DNA from: Undaria pinnatifida
Taxonomy: Eukaryota > Sar > Phaeophyceae > Laminariales > Alariaceae
Direction of reading: 5' to 3'
Assembly: GCA_012845835.1 (NCBI GenBank)
Contig: JABAKD010000011.1
Coordinates: forward strand, 8,618,381-8,682,380
DNA: 64,000 nucleotides
The position numbers and the translations under genes are program-made. A model generated the notes under the pieces. The model was not told the DNA's origin. It saw nothing but the letters and a program-made list of their open reading frames with translations, and made no database searches. Every line of letters starts with the position of its first letter. The first letter of the stretch is position 1. Positions 23,521 to 36,600 of this stretch are shown here, in pieces.

Positions 23521-24504
23521 TTCAATCCTCGAGAAATTTTGATAGATAGAAAGTGCAGATGGTACGGCTCCCACCAGAAATCATATACTCAGTATAATAT
23601 GAGCTACCTGTAGACCATGCAGATTCTCCCTGAAACATCTATATTATAGATCACTAAGTGGGGGTCGGTGATCTATCTGTCCTTCCTTCGTGTCAATAAC
23701 GTGTTAACCAGCATGTGTATATGTTGTCTTGGTCAGGAAATAACCAATTCCAGGATAGCAGCGTGTCGCCCGTCTCGCCTCGGGCACCCACACCACCGTG
23801 TCGCCAACATCGACGAAGGACAGCTGACTTTTTATTTTTTTCCGGCATCTTACGACCGCATCGCTGTAAAAAAAGGGTAGCGTACACAAACAACATATGA
23901 TATGCTACCTGGTATACCTGGTGGCACTGGTACTCATATCTGGTGTACATGATATGATACGCACGCATGATGAATTAGGAAAAAACAATCACTCACGCGA
24001 TGGCCTACAAAATAAGGTATGATTTGCCCATGCATGACGAAATCAATCGCTCTCCGCCAAGCGTCAACCAAAAAGCGGCCGGCTCAGCCGCGAACACGCC
24101 CAAATGCACCCCTCGGAAAGAATAAAAGCAACAAGGACGGTTGAGCACGCGACGCACACAATACGGCCGCTCATGGCCAAGAGCGACTCGCATACCTCCA
24201 CCCAGCCACGCAGGTCACGCCCCGCACCTGCCCCACCGCACCCTCTCAGAGCACCCCCCTTCCCCAACCCGCCACGCCATGTCAAGGATCGATTCCCGGT
24301 ATCCTACATACACACACGGAAGCATTATTTGTGTTCCAAGAAACCAGTACGGCCGAATAAAAAGGACCAAAGACAATATCATACTGCACGCTCCCTCCCT
24401 CTCTCTCGTACCAAGAAAAAACACATAGATACCCCGATGGTTGCGACCTCGAACAAAAATCGACACCGTACCACCCACAGGCGGCGGGCAAAACCACACA
24501 CACC

Positions 24505-24725
24505 GTTTGTTTGCTGCGAGTACTATTATACTCGTGAGCTACACACTCGAATTACCGCCCCCTTCAATCGAACGCCCCCCCCCGTCTTCCAACCCTCTTT
24601 TGCTACGAGTAGTCGTGAGCTACACGCTCGAGTTACCGCCTTTCAAACGAACCCTCTCTCCTTCGCCCACAACCCCTGTTTGCTTGCTGAACTACACGCT
24701 CGGGGTCATCAACCCTGTCCCATCC
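24505..24725. repeat. ~90-bp tandem repeat, three units
   Basis: GAGCTACACACTCGAATTAC, GAGCTACACGCTCGAGTTAC and GAACTACACGCTCGGGGTCA recur within C-rich linkers. Confidence 0.6.
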
Positions 24726-24779
24726 TCCGCCCCCCCCACTCTCCACCCGCCCGACTTTTTCACCTCTCTTTGACTCCAG

Positions 24780-24839
24780 CCGCATCTACAGCCGTATTTT
24801 CGGTGACAAATTTCTTGAAATTGATGTAGGATATTTGCG
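24780..24839 (+). CDS. Isolated exon-like block
   Basis: A strong pyrimidine tract and CAG precede 24780, and a consensus donor GTAAGT follows 24839. The 60 nt between read RIYSRIFGDKFLEIDVGYLR, which is protein-like. No partner exons were identified, so the host gene is unknown. Confidence 0.3.
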
Positions 24840-24943
24840 GTAAGTATAGTATGGGTGCCCCAGCAACACGGACGGTGTGGTGAGCCAGAAAAATATGGCA
24901 ACGTTATTGGGGGAAGTCCGCGTTACATTGTCACTGCAGGTTA

Positions 24944-25165
24944 AGAGCGGAATCCCCCAGTCGCGCCAAGCGATTTTGACCGCCTTATATGGGGACACAG
25001 CCTTAAATGGGAATACCGCCTTATATGGGGATACGGCCTTGTATGGGGATACCGCCTTACATGGGGATACCACCTTATATGGGAATACCGCCTTATATAG
25101 GGATACCGCCTTATATAGCGATACCACCTTATATGGGGATATCGCCTTATTGGGGGACTCCTACT
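24944..25165 (-). repeat. GGCGGT-rich dispersed repeat, copy 4, with expanded 18-bp units
   Basis: Reverse orientation. After CAGTCGCGCCAAGCG come about ten tandem units of the type GGGGATACCGCCTTATAT. The unit length is a multiple of three, so a long but meaningless frame crosses it. Confidence 0.6.
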
Positions 25166-26129
25166 ACTTTGGTAGCAAAGAGTTCACAGCAAGAACCAAC
25201 TTTAGGACAAAAAAGACGGTATTAGGAGGGGGGTGGGGGTGGGGGGAGATGATTCCTTGTGCGTTAAATGGGTCCTTTTCAACAGACCCGCGTTTTGGGT
25301 GCAAACCACCCCTGGGTGGAGCAATAAGACTGCCTAATTTTTCGCAACTTCAAAACGGGGAATTTGCTAAGGTCGACGCAAAAATAAACGAAAAAAAAAT
25401 AGGAACAAACGCCGCCGAACCGCAGCATATACCGTACGTAAATCAGATCAAAAGCCTCATCCCCAAGCAGCTCCCCAGCAGAGTGGATACTCTATCGACC
25501 CCCCTCCCCCGCCCTCTCAGTTCGCTTCACCGATCCCCCCCCCCCCCTTCTTTTTGTACGCCCTCCCCCCTTCGGTCGTCAATACACTCACGCTACAAAA
25601 CCAATGATGCGGTCAAAAAAAAAAAGAACACAGAAACAAAAAAAACAGGGGAGCAAAAAAAACGTCGACCCAAATTGAACAAAAAAAAGATCGTACAACA
25701 ATATCACGGTCTTGTTCATCCACCATGTTCAAGCAAGTTTAGAAAACAAGCAGCGGAACACAGCATGCCAACCAAAAACAACGAGACTTAACCTTCTACC
25801 AATCCAACGAACAAAACAGACCATCTAACGGAGGGAGGGGGGGGGGGGGGGGGGGGGTTTCACACCGTTCAGCGACGGCTCTCATGCATGCGCCCCGGAC
25901 ATCTAAAACGTCGATCTGTCTCTTTCGTCACGAACTTATGTTGTATCCCTTACCCTCGTCGCGTAACAAAGCAGTACACAAAAAAACACACCCCTGGTAG
26001 TAGCAGCAAATATGCAATTAGGAGACCGCTCGTTTCGGGCGCGTGTGGGCTCTTTTCGCCATATCCAGCAAATACGCTACTACTAGAAGACCCCTCGTTT
26101 TGGGCTCGTTTAGCCATATTATACTGTTG
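25166..26129. other. Non-coding interval with long A and G runs
   Basis: A- and C-rich sequence with a G-run at 25835-25857 and a duplicated GCAAATA(T/C)GC-(A)-GA(A)GACC(G/C)CTCGTTT segment near 26005-26100. No gene seen. Confidence 0.45.
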
Positions 26130-26461
26130 TTAACGTACGGGACGGTCAGTCAAGGAGGTCAAACCGCCGTCTCCTACACTTTCATTCTTGACGGTGATAC
26201 GTGTCATAGCGTCGGGGGCGGCCATGCTGGGTTTCATAACCTCGGGTCTCACGAGCATCCCCGTCACAAGCAACAAGAAACATCCTGAAAGAAGCGCGCA
26301 TACATCTCCGTTCCCCTGTGGGTTGGCCGAAACACGCCTTCCATCCAACACATACCCCGTGGGAAGGAAAGTCGGTGTAACATCCTCTATTGATTGAGCA
26401 GCCAGCCAAGTAAACAATGGGACATTCTGGAATGTCGGAATGTACCCAGTCGTTGCTGGCG
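26130..26461 (-). CDS. Orphan terminal exon encoding a membrane-segment tail
   Basis: A pyrimidine tract ending in AAAG precedes 26461. The exon then reads ATTGYIPTFQNVPLFTWLA, FLPTGYVLDGRRVSANPQG, a hydrophobic helix VCALLSGCFLLLVTGMLV and a short polar tail ending in TAA at 26130. It looks coding but is not recognised. It starts with two bases completing a codon, the phase left by myosin exon 35, so it could be an alternative myosin end. A separate small gene is equally possible. Confidence 0.4.
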
Positions 26462-27200
26462 CTTTAGAAAAAAACACAAACGACAGCGTTCATTTATGTC
26501 TTCTGGGTAAAAAATGATGTTGTTGTTCTCACATTAACTCATCGGCATAATCTAGTCCGTGATCACATGACAGGCTTCAATAGCTCTGGAGTCTCAAGAA
26601 CATCTCTGAGAACAACAAAAAAAACGCACGGTATCCACGCGATAAAAAAGAAACCTGGTACGTGGCGGAACCGCAAAAAGAAAGCTCGAAATCAATGGAA
26701 ACGTGGGAAAAATGACAAAAAACAAACAAGCGAGGAAAAAAGAAAAAAATGGCTGCTTGTATGTCCACCCTACCTATGCCCGCTCAACCATCCTTCATAC
26801 CTTTTGGCACAATCACAAAAAAATAGCCCGCAACAGAAGGCATTTACACAAGAAGAAAAAACTCGCACGACAACCATACCTCTCGTCGTCCCCCATCTCC
26901 TCCAAAAAACACCCCAACTCATAAAAATAATGCGACATTAAGAGACACCCCGAAAGATAAAAAACACGAGAAGGACCGTTGTACGTTCGAAAGAAAAAAA
27001 AACGAAAATACACTATCGATAAGAAAAAAAAAACAGTCCGTCTCCAGATGACAAAAGTAGTGCCAGGTAACGGAAAAATCACTATCGCCATGGTTATTTC
27101 CCGTCGTTGTCACTATCGCCATCCCACTTCTTCGCCTTCCCATCTGACTGCTGCCGCCACCCACCTGGTTTCAAAGACAACAATCTCTGGGTGCTTAAGT

Positions 27201-27470
27201 CTAAGCCACAACCAAACCCACCCGCTTGGTACCTTAGCCACTCTCCAAGCATCTGGATACTTGACCCGCCCTAAGAGCCACCTGCCTTCAGCTACCCTCC
27301 GCTACCCGCTGGGTATTTAAGCCACCAGTCTAAGCCACAACCAAAGCCACCCCCGCTTGGTACTTGAGCCACTCTCCATGCGTCTGGATACTTGACCCGC
27401 CCTAAGAGCCACCCGCCTTCAGCTACCCTCCGCTACCCGCTGGGTATTTGAGCCACCACCCCTGCTGGGT
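27201..27470. repeat. Two ~130-bp direct repeats downstream of the myosin stop
   Basis: Units starting at 27201 and 27330 share CTAAGCCACAACCAAA, CACTCTCCA, TCTGGATACTTGACCCGCCC and CTACCCGCTGGGTATTT. Degenerate CCACCCGCTGG-type units follow to about 27620. Confidence 0.7.
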
Positions 27471-27668
27471 GCCAATGCCACGCGATGGATGCCTCATTTA
27501 AGCCGCCATCTACTGGCTACACATGCCACCCGCTGAAAGCCTGACCTAAGCAACTCGGGTGCCTAAACCACCCCCGCCGCGTGCCTACGCCACCCACTGC
27601 ATGCTTGTGCCACCCGTTGGGTGCCCAGCGTAAGTCGCCACCGAACTCTCAAAACCGACTACAATGAG

Positions 27669-30600
27669 CTAGCTCTTGGCCACGACGTCCATATCCTCTT
27701 GTGCGGTAGTCAAGGTCACGTAACCTGTCAGAAGGCCATAAGGAGGGGGGTGGGGGGGGGGGGGGGGGGGGGGAGGAGAAAGTGGCGGCGTGTTAAGATC
27801 AGGGGAATGATACAATATCATTGGTAAACCCGAGTGAGCTATACGCATGAAGACAAAAATAAAAAACAAAGTCACCGGCGTTTTCGAAAGAACAAAAATA
27901 GCACAATCGGTGTTGTTGTCAAGTCAAGCACAACGAGCTTAACCCCTTTACAACTGGAAACCCGTTTTTGGGGACAAATTTACTTGGATTTAGTATAGGG
28001 AGGGGTTCGGGGGCTTTAAAGGGTTTAACAGGGGGAGGGGGTTAGGTAAAACAATCTTGGTTTCTGCTCTATATTCAGAAAGTACAAAACAAAACAAAAA
28101 ACAGCGAAAAAGAGCAAAACAGATACAGTATTATGCCTACTGTAGATAGACTACAACGAAAAAAACAAAACAGAAACGTTCTCGGATTGAAGTAAACCTA
28201 GATAAAAGAAAGACTAAAAACACACAGAAACAGTGTTTGTGCAGAAACACAGAAACAGCGTTGTAGAAGAGCTGCACATCGGTAGGCTCCACTCTTTCCG
28301 GGAGTGAACCGTTCTCTCACCGGACAAGAACAGATCGATGGGGACCAGGGCCTTCTGCGACAGATCCACGGGGGCTTCGTACATCTCCATGCTCACCTCC
28401 TGAAAAATATTAACGTTGTCACGACGGAAAAAGGCAACAACACAGAGGACGGGAAAAACAATCAACAAAAAGGAGGTTACTTCGCTGGTTACACAAACGA
28501 ATGACGCGATTAGAGCAGCGGCGGTGTGGGGGGGGGGGAAGGGGGGAAACATGTCCGTGGTGATACACATAGAAAATATGTCACGAACAAAACAAAAACA
28601 AAAAAACATGAAAAGACTCGATGGGACGAAATACGACACAAAGAGACGCACGCAAGGTCAGCCACGCAACTCGAACAACTCGATCAAGCGGCGTGGGGGA
28701 GGGATAAACCGTGGTAAAATCAACCTCTTTACTTTGCATGAAAAAAGCAAGGCAAGGCAAGGCAAGCCAAATCGAAACAGAACAAAGTAACCCAAAGGAG
28801 ACCATACTGACGCAAACCCAAGCCACCCAAACCAAACAATGAACAGAACGCAAGTCTCGCAAGCTAGGGAGCGTGGCAGGACGGGAAAATACCGTCACCA
28901 ACGCCCTTTCAACACCCCTTCCCTCCCCCTCCTACCAAAAATGGCTATGCATGACATCATTACCCTCTGCCCCCCACCGAACCTGAGAGTTCATGGTGCT
29001 CTTGTTGACATGGATCATGCCCCATCCCAGCTCCCTCACGCTACCCCCGCCGCTCCCATTCACCGCCTCCGCGCTCTGGTCCTTTACCATGAACACCAAG
29101 CGCGTTCCAGGCTCGAGGTTTTCTACTGGGTTTTGCATGTGGTAAGCAGCCGACCACCAGAGGTAGTTCGGGCGGCGCACCACGGGTGCGCTCGCGTCTT
29201 GAGCGGCCTCCACCTGGTTAAACGTGGGTTGGGTTGGGTTGGGTTGGGTTGGGTTGGGGTCGGGTTGGGCTGGCTTGGTTTTGGATTATAAGGTTTAGTA
29301 GGCTGGGGAGGGTTGGAAGTGGGATAACCTGGAGCGGGGTGGGGGGATTATGTCGTGCGGGTAGCGTTGAGTTGGGCAGGGGTTGGGTTGTGTCTGAGCG
29401 TAGTGTTGGGGTAAAGGTTGAAATCGGACGAAACAGGGTAGTACACGTCGTGCCATCTTGTGTCATATCACCCGACCTGAAACGTTACCGTATGGTGTGG
29501 CATCATACATATATATATATATATATATATGACCATTACGGGCACAGCTAATCTAGACTGAACAAAACGCCTAGAAAAAAAACAAACATGATACGTCCCG
29601 ATCGTTCAGCAAGGCCCATCTTTCATCGTTCTCTCCACCGAACTTACCCTTCGCCCCCTGGAGTCATGTACGGAGATAGTGATGAACGGCGAGTGCAGCC
29701 CGACGGTGCTGTGCATGACAAGCCTCTCCAGGTGGAAGGAAAGGTACGTCAGCGTCGATAGCTTCACCGGAGGAACCTGGAGAGAGAGAGAGAGCCACAC
29801 CAACACCAACGAACGAATATAGAGAGAAACCAAACCAACCAGTCAGAAAGGAGTTCGTTTGGTTGTGTCGAAGGAAACGCAAAGCGTTTTGGGACACCCA
29901 AACACCGACCACGACTCTCTCTCCCTCAACCCCACCCACCCACAAAACCGTTCACACCTCAGACAAACATCGCCGATACCTACCTTGACGATCTAGATAT
30001 CTTTCAGAAAGATCCGCACGGTACAGTTACCCGGTGGCAACCGTGCGATCTGCATCATCTAGCACATGTTTCCTGGCTTGGATCTGCACCCGATACGCCC
30101 AGATCCAGCAGGACATATCCCAACGGTAGATGCGGAATGTACCGCAGATGATCTACGAGATCATAGATCTCGTGTGAAACCTATGGCCTACACCAGCTGC
30201 ACAGCAAACATGCCAGCACCCCCCCACAACAAGCAAAACCCAGTCAAACAACGACAAACCAACCGCTCACCAACATAGGACTCCTCTCCGCAGCCTTAAA
30301 GTGCCCGACGGCAATGTCCTCCACATCTTGCTCGCGCTTTACTAGGTCTAGCGGGCTGCGCCCATGCCTATCCGCGAGAGTGATGTCCCCGCCGCGCCTC
30401 ACCAGCGCGGCGGCAAGCGGAACGTGACCCCTCTTGACAGCCAAGTGCATCGGAGTCGAACCACCGCGGTCGGCCGCGTTCACGTTCGATCCGTTTTCCA
30501 CCTGGCATCGAGGGCGTGGACGTCGACGAGGACCAGGTCGGGAGGGGGACGGGATAGGGGGCAATCGAACAAAATACAGTTGAGTACGTCGATCACGGTC

Positions 30601-33600
30601 GAGTGAGGTTTTGAATGTATTTGCCAAAATGCAAAAAGAAGATCAACTGCCGAAAACGTCTAGCAGGGTGGGTAGGTACAATTCGACGCGAGTCGACAAG
30701 GGAAGAAAATGCTGAATTGTTTTCGCGATAAAAATGTAGGCATGTACCGTAGTGGGGAGAGGGGAGAAGGGCCCGCTATGTGACCCCGGATCTGAGTTAC
30801 TACTGGGAGGGAGGGCGATAGTAGTGCAAGGATAATAATAGGATGGCCTATAATAAAAGAAATGACAACAAATAATGATATAAACGTTAAAAGTCGTGAA
30901 TCCAAAAGATGGAGGACCGTGAGCGCGGGGGGGGAGGGGGACAACTAAACAGCAAATACGTGGAGATAAACGCCTCCTTCGCGAAGTCTGGAGGTGAGAG
31001 GAAACCGGGGGCGCAGGGGCGGGGAGGATCGAACAAAAAATTGCAAGGTCGTCAAAGTACCAGTACCAGTCATTGGTACTCAGTCAAGTACTCACGAGTA
31101 ACAGTCATTTTGAATGACTCAGTGCCTCCTAGAGTACTTCGAGCTGAAATGACCGAGTACTCAAGCCAGTACCTGGAGTACTTTGACCTTAAATGGCTGA
31201 GAACTCAAGCCAGTACCTGGAGTACTTCGAGCTGAAATGACTGAGAACTCAAGCCAGTACCTGGCGTACTTCGACCTTAAATGACCGAGTTCCCGCCAGT
31301 ACCTGGAATACCTCGACCTGAAACGACTCGTACTGGGTGGTACTGGAACTCCGCCGAGCTTTGAAAAATTGGAAAACAAATACACATTTCGGTACGCCAT
31401 TCCCGCCTGAACCCATCTCAACCCCTCTCTACCTCGGCCTTCGACCTCGTGCGATTATTACTATTTTAAAACTAAACAGTACAAATTCAAGGCGTTCGCT
31501 TCGAAAACACAGGAGCACCTCCGTGCAATGAGGTAAAACCAATAAAACCCCAAAGGGTACGGCAGGAAAGGACGGAAGGGGGGGGGGGGGGGGGGAGGGG
31601 GCAGGGCATCAGATAAATATACCCATCGATGCATACAAAACATAACCACAGTATAAGCAAAAAAATAGGCCAGCCACCGCCTGCACCAAGTACGACTCAC
31701 CAGCCAAGCGGCTATCTGCACCCTGCCGATAGCGTCCCGTTCCGCGCGGCCCTCGCCCTTCGCTGAGTAGTGAAGAGGAGTCTCGCCAGCCCTGTGCCGA
31801 GCAAAACACACAGCGAAAGTCAAAAACAACCCTTGACCCCTGTAGAGCCCCTTACCCCTCCCTATGCTAACTTCATATAATTTTGTCCCAAACAAAACGG
31901 CTTTCCAGTTCTGGAGGCGTTAAACTTCGTGCCCGGTGCATAACATCCGCAGCCATTACCAACACACGCAAAGGTAGGCCGTGATAAAGGTGGTAAAATG
32001 GCGTGCTAAGGCGGAGGCCAGCGCCTGTAATTTGCCCTGCCGAGGAAAAAATATAATGATGAAAAAAAAATCGAAAGTGCGGTCTAATTAAACCGCCTGG
32101 CGAGGCCACACAAAATAAAAAACGAGCGGGTTTGAGAATGCACGCGTGCTGTACCACCAAACAAATTTACCACTACTAATAGATAACATTGAAAACCAAC
32201 CTAATGAACACACACGAAAAAAGGACAAACTAACCAAACCCACAGAAAATACTGAAAAACACAACCAACCATCCGATCACCACTACATGGGTCAACCATT
32301 CCACAACATTGATCCCCCCCCCAAATACATATATACCAGGTATTAAAACCAATCTGCTGTAACCGACCCTCAAAACGAAATAAATGATGAATTACCCAAT
32401 TATCCCATCGATAAGACGCGAATGAAAATCGGACCAACAAGCCAAAAATAACCCCCAGCCAAATGCACCCACTTGTTACGCCAGTTGACGAGCTCGGTCC
32501 TGCGCGCGACGTCGACGTAGCACATTGCCCCGGCGGCGCCGGTGCGCACGAGGTTGTGGCTCCCGACCAGGACGCGGAGGGGCACCAGCCACAAATACAA
32601 CTCCTCTTCGCTCGATGCCTGAAAGGTAGGTAGAATATTCACGGTACAACAAAAGCAGGCGCGATTGACATTGACAGACAACGACGCAACAACACAAAAA
32701 GTGAAATCGCGATTAAAACACAACGGCGGAAAGCGGAAAAAGAGCCATCACGGCAAAAACATAACGAAAAGAAAAAGAAAAAATTCAGCATATACACATG
32801 TCAAACTTAAGTGACGAACTTCGCAGACGAGACGCAGAACGGTTGGGGTTCAACGACAAGGAGGGAATAAAAAGCACCGTCAATATGTCAACATTTCAAA
32901 CTCAACTTTTCCACGTTTTCCCGGAAACAATCAACAAACGAGAAGCATCGTCAGCACAAACAACGCTATCACTTCGATAAAAAAAGAAGAAAAACAAAAA
33001 GAAAACGGGGCCGATCTCAACTCACCCAGCACCGAAGTTGAACAGCCCTGAAACCAAAATCCCAAAACAAACCTTAAAGTATAGCCGGCCCTCGCGGTTC
33101 TTCTTGTCTCCCAACAGCTTCCCGGAGTGCAGTTCAAAGCAGTGCACCAGGTCAGGCACCTTACCCTTCCCCTTTCCCTTACCGCCTGCCGCGGTGCCGT
33201 TCGAAGGATACGCCGGGCCGCTCACCCCGCCACCTCCCCGTCCGGCCCTAGGACTCATTGGGTTACCCCGGCTGCCGTTGCTGCCGAATCCGCCAGTCCC
33301 GCTGCTGCCGTTACTTCCGAAACCGCCGCGGAGGCTAGTCGGACCGAGCCCGAGCGAACCGACACCTACTCCACCGCTTTCGGCTCCGGGCCGCGGGGGG
33401 AGTGTGGGCGGGGGGCCGCTCTTCTTGAGGAGGGCTGAGGTGAGGGAAACCGACTTAGCCGGCCGTTTTCCCTTGACGTGGTCCTGCAGAAAATGTGTAG
33501 ACGAGATAAGTTTCGTTTGGTATCCTACTATATAGTACAGGGGATTTACCGAGCTGTATCCTTCACGAGGGTATACACAACCCGTAGGACGCGAGATCGC

Positions 33601-36600
33601 AGTATCACACGCAGCTCACAAAGCTGAGTTTTGATCAAAAATTCCTCTTTGGCCGATCTTACACACACAGCCAAAGTGTATTTTTTCATTTTTTTTCAAC
33701 ACACAACAGGTATTTTTTGAAGGGATTTGCGCGGTTCCGAGCGGCGGCTAGGTTTCGGTTTTTGCTTCGTATTAAAACCAGTCCTGTACCATCAACATGT
33801 ACTACTGTGCGGCTAACACCCACCGTACCATAGACCTGTACGGCGTTACCTGTCAGGGTGGAAATATTACATCTTGTTCTTCTTCGTTAGCCTACTTAGC
33901 ACGCAAGCGCCCAACACTACACCGTAGACCTATGCCATGCCACTACCCTATAAAGTACCACACACCTCATACCGCACCATAAACCTCTTTTTCCACCCCA
34001 ACAGCGTTTACCATACCCCACCATGAAACTGGACCGCACCTGTCGCGAGTGGTAGTATTCCATATTCCTCTCGGTCAACACGCACCACCGTTTCTGCCAG
34101 TTGCCCGTCTCGCGTCGCTTCAGCAAGAACCCCTGTGTCAAAATCGATGAAAAGCCCAGCCAACAGACATGTACAAACGAAACGTTAGAGTTGGCAATAC
34201 ACAAAGGCGTGTCCAGCATCACTTGCAGCGGCTTGGTACGAACACTGTAATTGAAACCGACAACAGCACCACCATCACCACCAACACTGACTCCGGAGGC
34301 CGGTCGCAAAAACACCCGACACCGCCACAGAGCCAACGCCACGCAGCAAAAAACAAGCAATAAGCATCGCTCGCAGTCTGAAACAACAAACACAGCAGCA
34401 GTCCCCTCCCAACTCTACCCCCTGTACGACCAAACCGAGTCAATACAGCAAAACGAAAAAAAACAAACACAATCTAAGTAACCCCCTCCGCTACGGCGAA
34501 AACAGAACCCACAACAGCAGTTCCCCGTCCCACCCCGCCGCCCCCGCTCCACATACCTGGAAAACCGGCTTGCTTGCGGTCATGGCCGGCGTAATATCAC
34601 CCCCCGTCTTCGACGCCAACCCTCGTACCGCCGACACCCCTCCGGTCAGCTTGCCGATCACGCCCCCCGTTCTGACCTCGTCCCGACCGTTCTTCTGTCG
34701 CGCTTCCTGAGACACAGCAGCACCGTAAAACAGCAGCAGTCACTAGCGGAACGCAAGGAACTCGCGGAGCAAGAAACATGTTACTACGATCAACTCGTGT
34801 GCGATGGTAGGCGATGGACGCTGCAGGCAACTCGACCGGGGTCGTTTTGGGCCACCGCGAATATTAGACGCTTTCCATTCGTGAGTACAGTAAGGGTCCC
34901 CCAACAAGGCGGTCTGAATAAGAAGATACCCTCTATAAGGCGGTCAACAACAACGCGCAAGCGCGACTAGGAAATTCAACTCAAAGTAGGATGTTCGCAT
35001 TCATGAGTGCGGTCGGGGTCACCCATATAAGGCGGTCTGAATATGGCGGTATCCTTTTATAAGGCGGTCAATATCGCTTGGCGAGTCTGGGAAATTGCAC
35101 TCATAACTTGGAATAAATAAGGGGACTTCCCTCTACAAGGCGGTCATACTGCTCTCGCACGTCACCCGCCTGACTGGGCGACCCCTATAGCGCTATAAGG
35201 AAAAACGCAACAGCCGCAGACGGCAATGCACGTCGGAGAGGTGATGGAACACAAGCCGGTCAAGGGTTTTAACCTGAGGAAACGACTCAAGGCAAGTGTA
35301 ATAGGGCAGCAAGGCTTATCTCGTCCGTGCCACTTGCAACCGCAGGTATATCGCAAAATGCACCCAACTCAAAAACTCTGAGCAGTTTTCCCAAGGTCAC
35401 TCACTGCTCAGCAGTTTGTCCGACTCAAATTCTATGTACAGTAGATAATACACAGAAAAACTTGGGGTGCAACTACTCAAGCCACCACGGATTGAACCTT
35501 GCAGCGAAAGCGACGAGCACGACAAACAAAAAAAACCAAAAAAAAACAAAAAAAACCCCACCAGAATCAACGAAACAGCACACCAGCACACGTATTTATG
35601 TCATTATCACAACCGCCACCACGAAAAAAAAACAAAAAAACACCACCATAATCAACGAAACAGCACACCAGCACACGTATTTATGTCATTATCACAACCG
35701 CCACCACCGCCACCACTACAACACAAATGCAACCAACAAAAATAACTACCAGACATCACTAGAAAACCAAGCAAGCGTCTCGGCGTCCGAGCGAAGGCGA
35801 AGGGGGGCCAACATACCTGGATGATTCGCATGCTGATGCGCTTCGTTGCTCGGGTCTCGAGCATGAAGGCGTCGACCGAGTCCGTCTTGATGCGAGCCGG
35901 AGCGTGAACCTGCCGGAAAAAAGCGACGGGCGCAGGGGCTGAGCTTACACCGGTTAGGCAAGGGCGACTACCACGGTGGTGGAAACAGTACAGAGCCAAA
36001 AACAAACTCCTCGACAAAACAACAGGCGAAACGTCCTTTGGAAACGGATACAACCCCGTAACCATGAAAAAATGTTGGTTCTCCAGCGATATGCTTGCTT
36101 CGATAATAGTCCAAGAGAGGACCGGACCAAGTCAACATAACAAGTTGGCTGATACCTTACGAAAAACACACAAAACGAAATATGGCCGTGGTTGCAGCCG
36201 CGAAAAAAACGAAAAAAAAACGACACCCATTGCTTACCATGACCGCTACATAAAAAAAAACAAGGAAAAAAAACAACGCAGCTCACCCGCCCATTCGCCC
36301 TGGAAGCCAAGAACTTGACGACGTCGTACTTGCACGACGCCGCGGCGTGGTGGAGCGGCGTACACCCATCGGCGTCGAGCGCGATAACGTCTTCCGGGAG
36401 AGGGTCAAGCATCGAAACTAACGAGGTGCTCCCGCTCATGGCGGCGAGGTGCAGCAGCGTCTTGAAACGATCGTGTCTGAAAAAAATGGCACATGACGGT
36501 CACGCACGCATGCGACGGATACGCATGAAGGCCAATATAAACTTGACGGTTAAATGCGACCGCTACAACCGACGGGTTGCATGCGACAGATTACGTACAT

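Larger units (their letters stand above)
20683..24779. other. Repeat-rich interval 3' of the XRP2 gene
   Basis: Holds G-rich tandem segments (20700-20900, sharing a TTAGCCGG-AAAA-CGCCACCCAATGATGTA unit with the end of the XRP2 exon), the CAG array, the 72-bp tandem repeat, one ~250-bp dispersed repeat and the copia-like remnant. No gene is supported. Confidence 0.5.
27669..29776 (-). other. C2-like C-terminal domain of the myosin
   Basis: Exons 29776-29648, 29213-28983, 28399-28321 and 27724-27669 encode beta-strand-rich sequence. Examples are [53 protein letters not shown] and [11 protein letters not shown]. The spacing resembles a C2 sandwich (a lipid- or protein-binding module), but the usual Asp calcium ligands are not obvious. 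The final exon adds 18 codons and stops with TAG at 27671-27669. The C2 label is an inference from strand pattern; the exons themselves are well supported by phase. Confidence 0.55.

Noticed and set aside
24104-24829. 241-codon plus-strand frame
   Set aside because: C-rich sequence with a 90-bp tandem repeat. It reads as Pro/Arg/His-rich filler, and only the last 60 bases (a different frame) look exonic.
24877-25791. 304-codon plus-strand frame
   Set aside because: It runs through 18-bp repeat units and A-rich DNA. Composition is repeat-driven and there is no domain or splice support.
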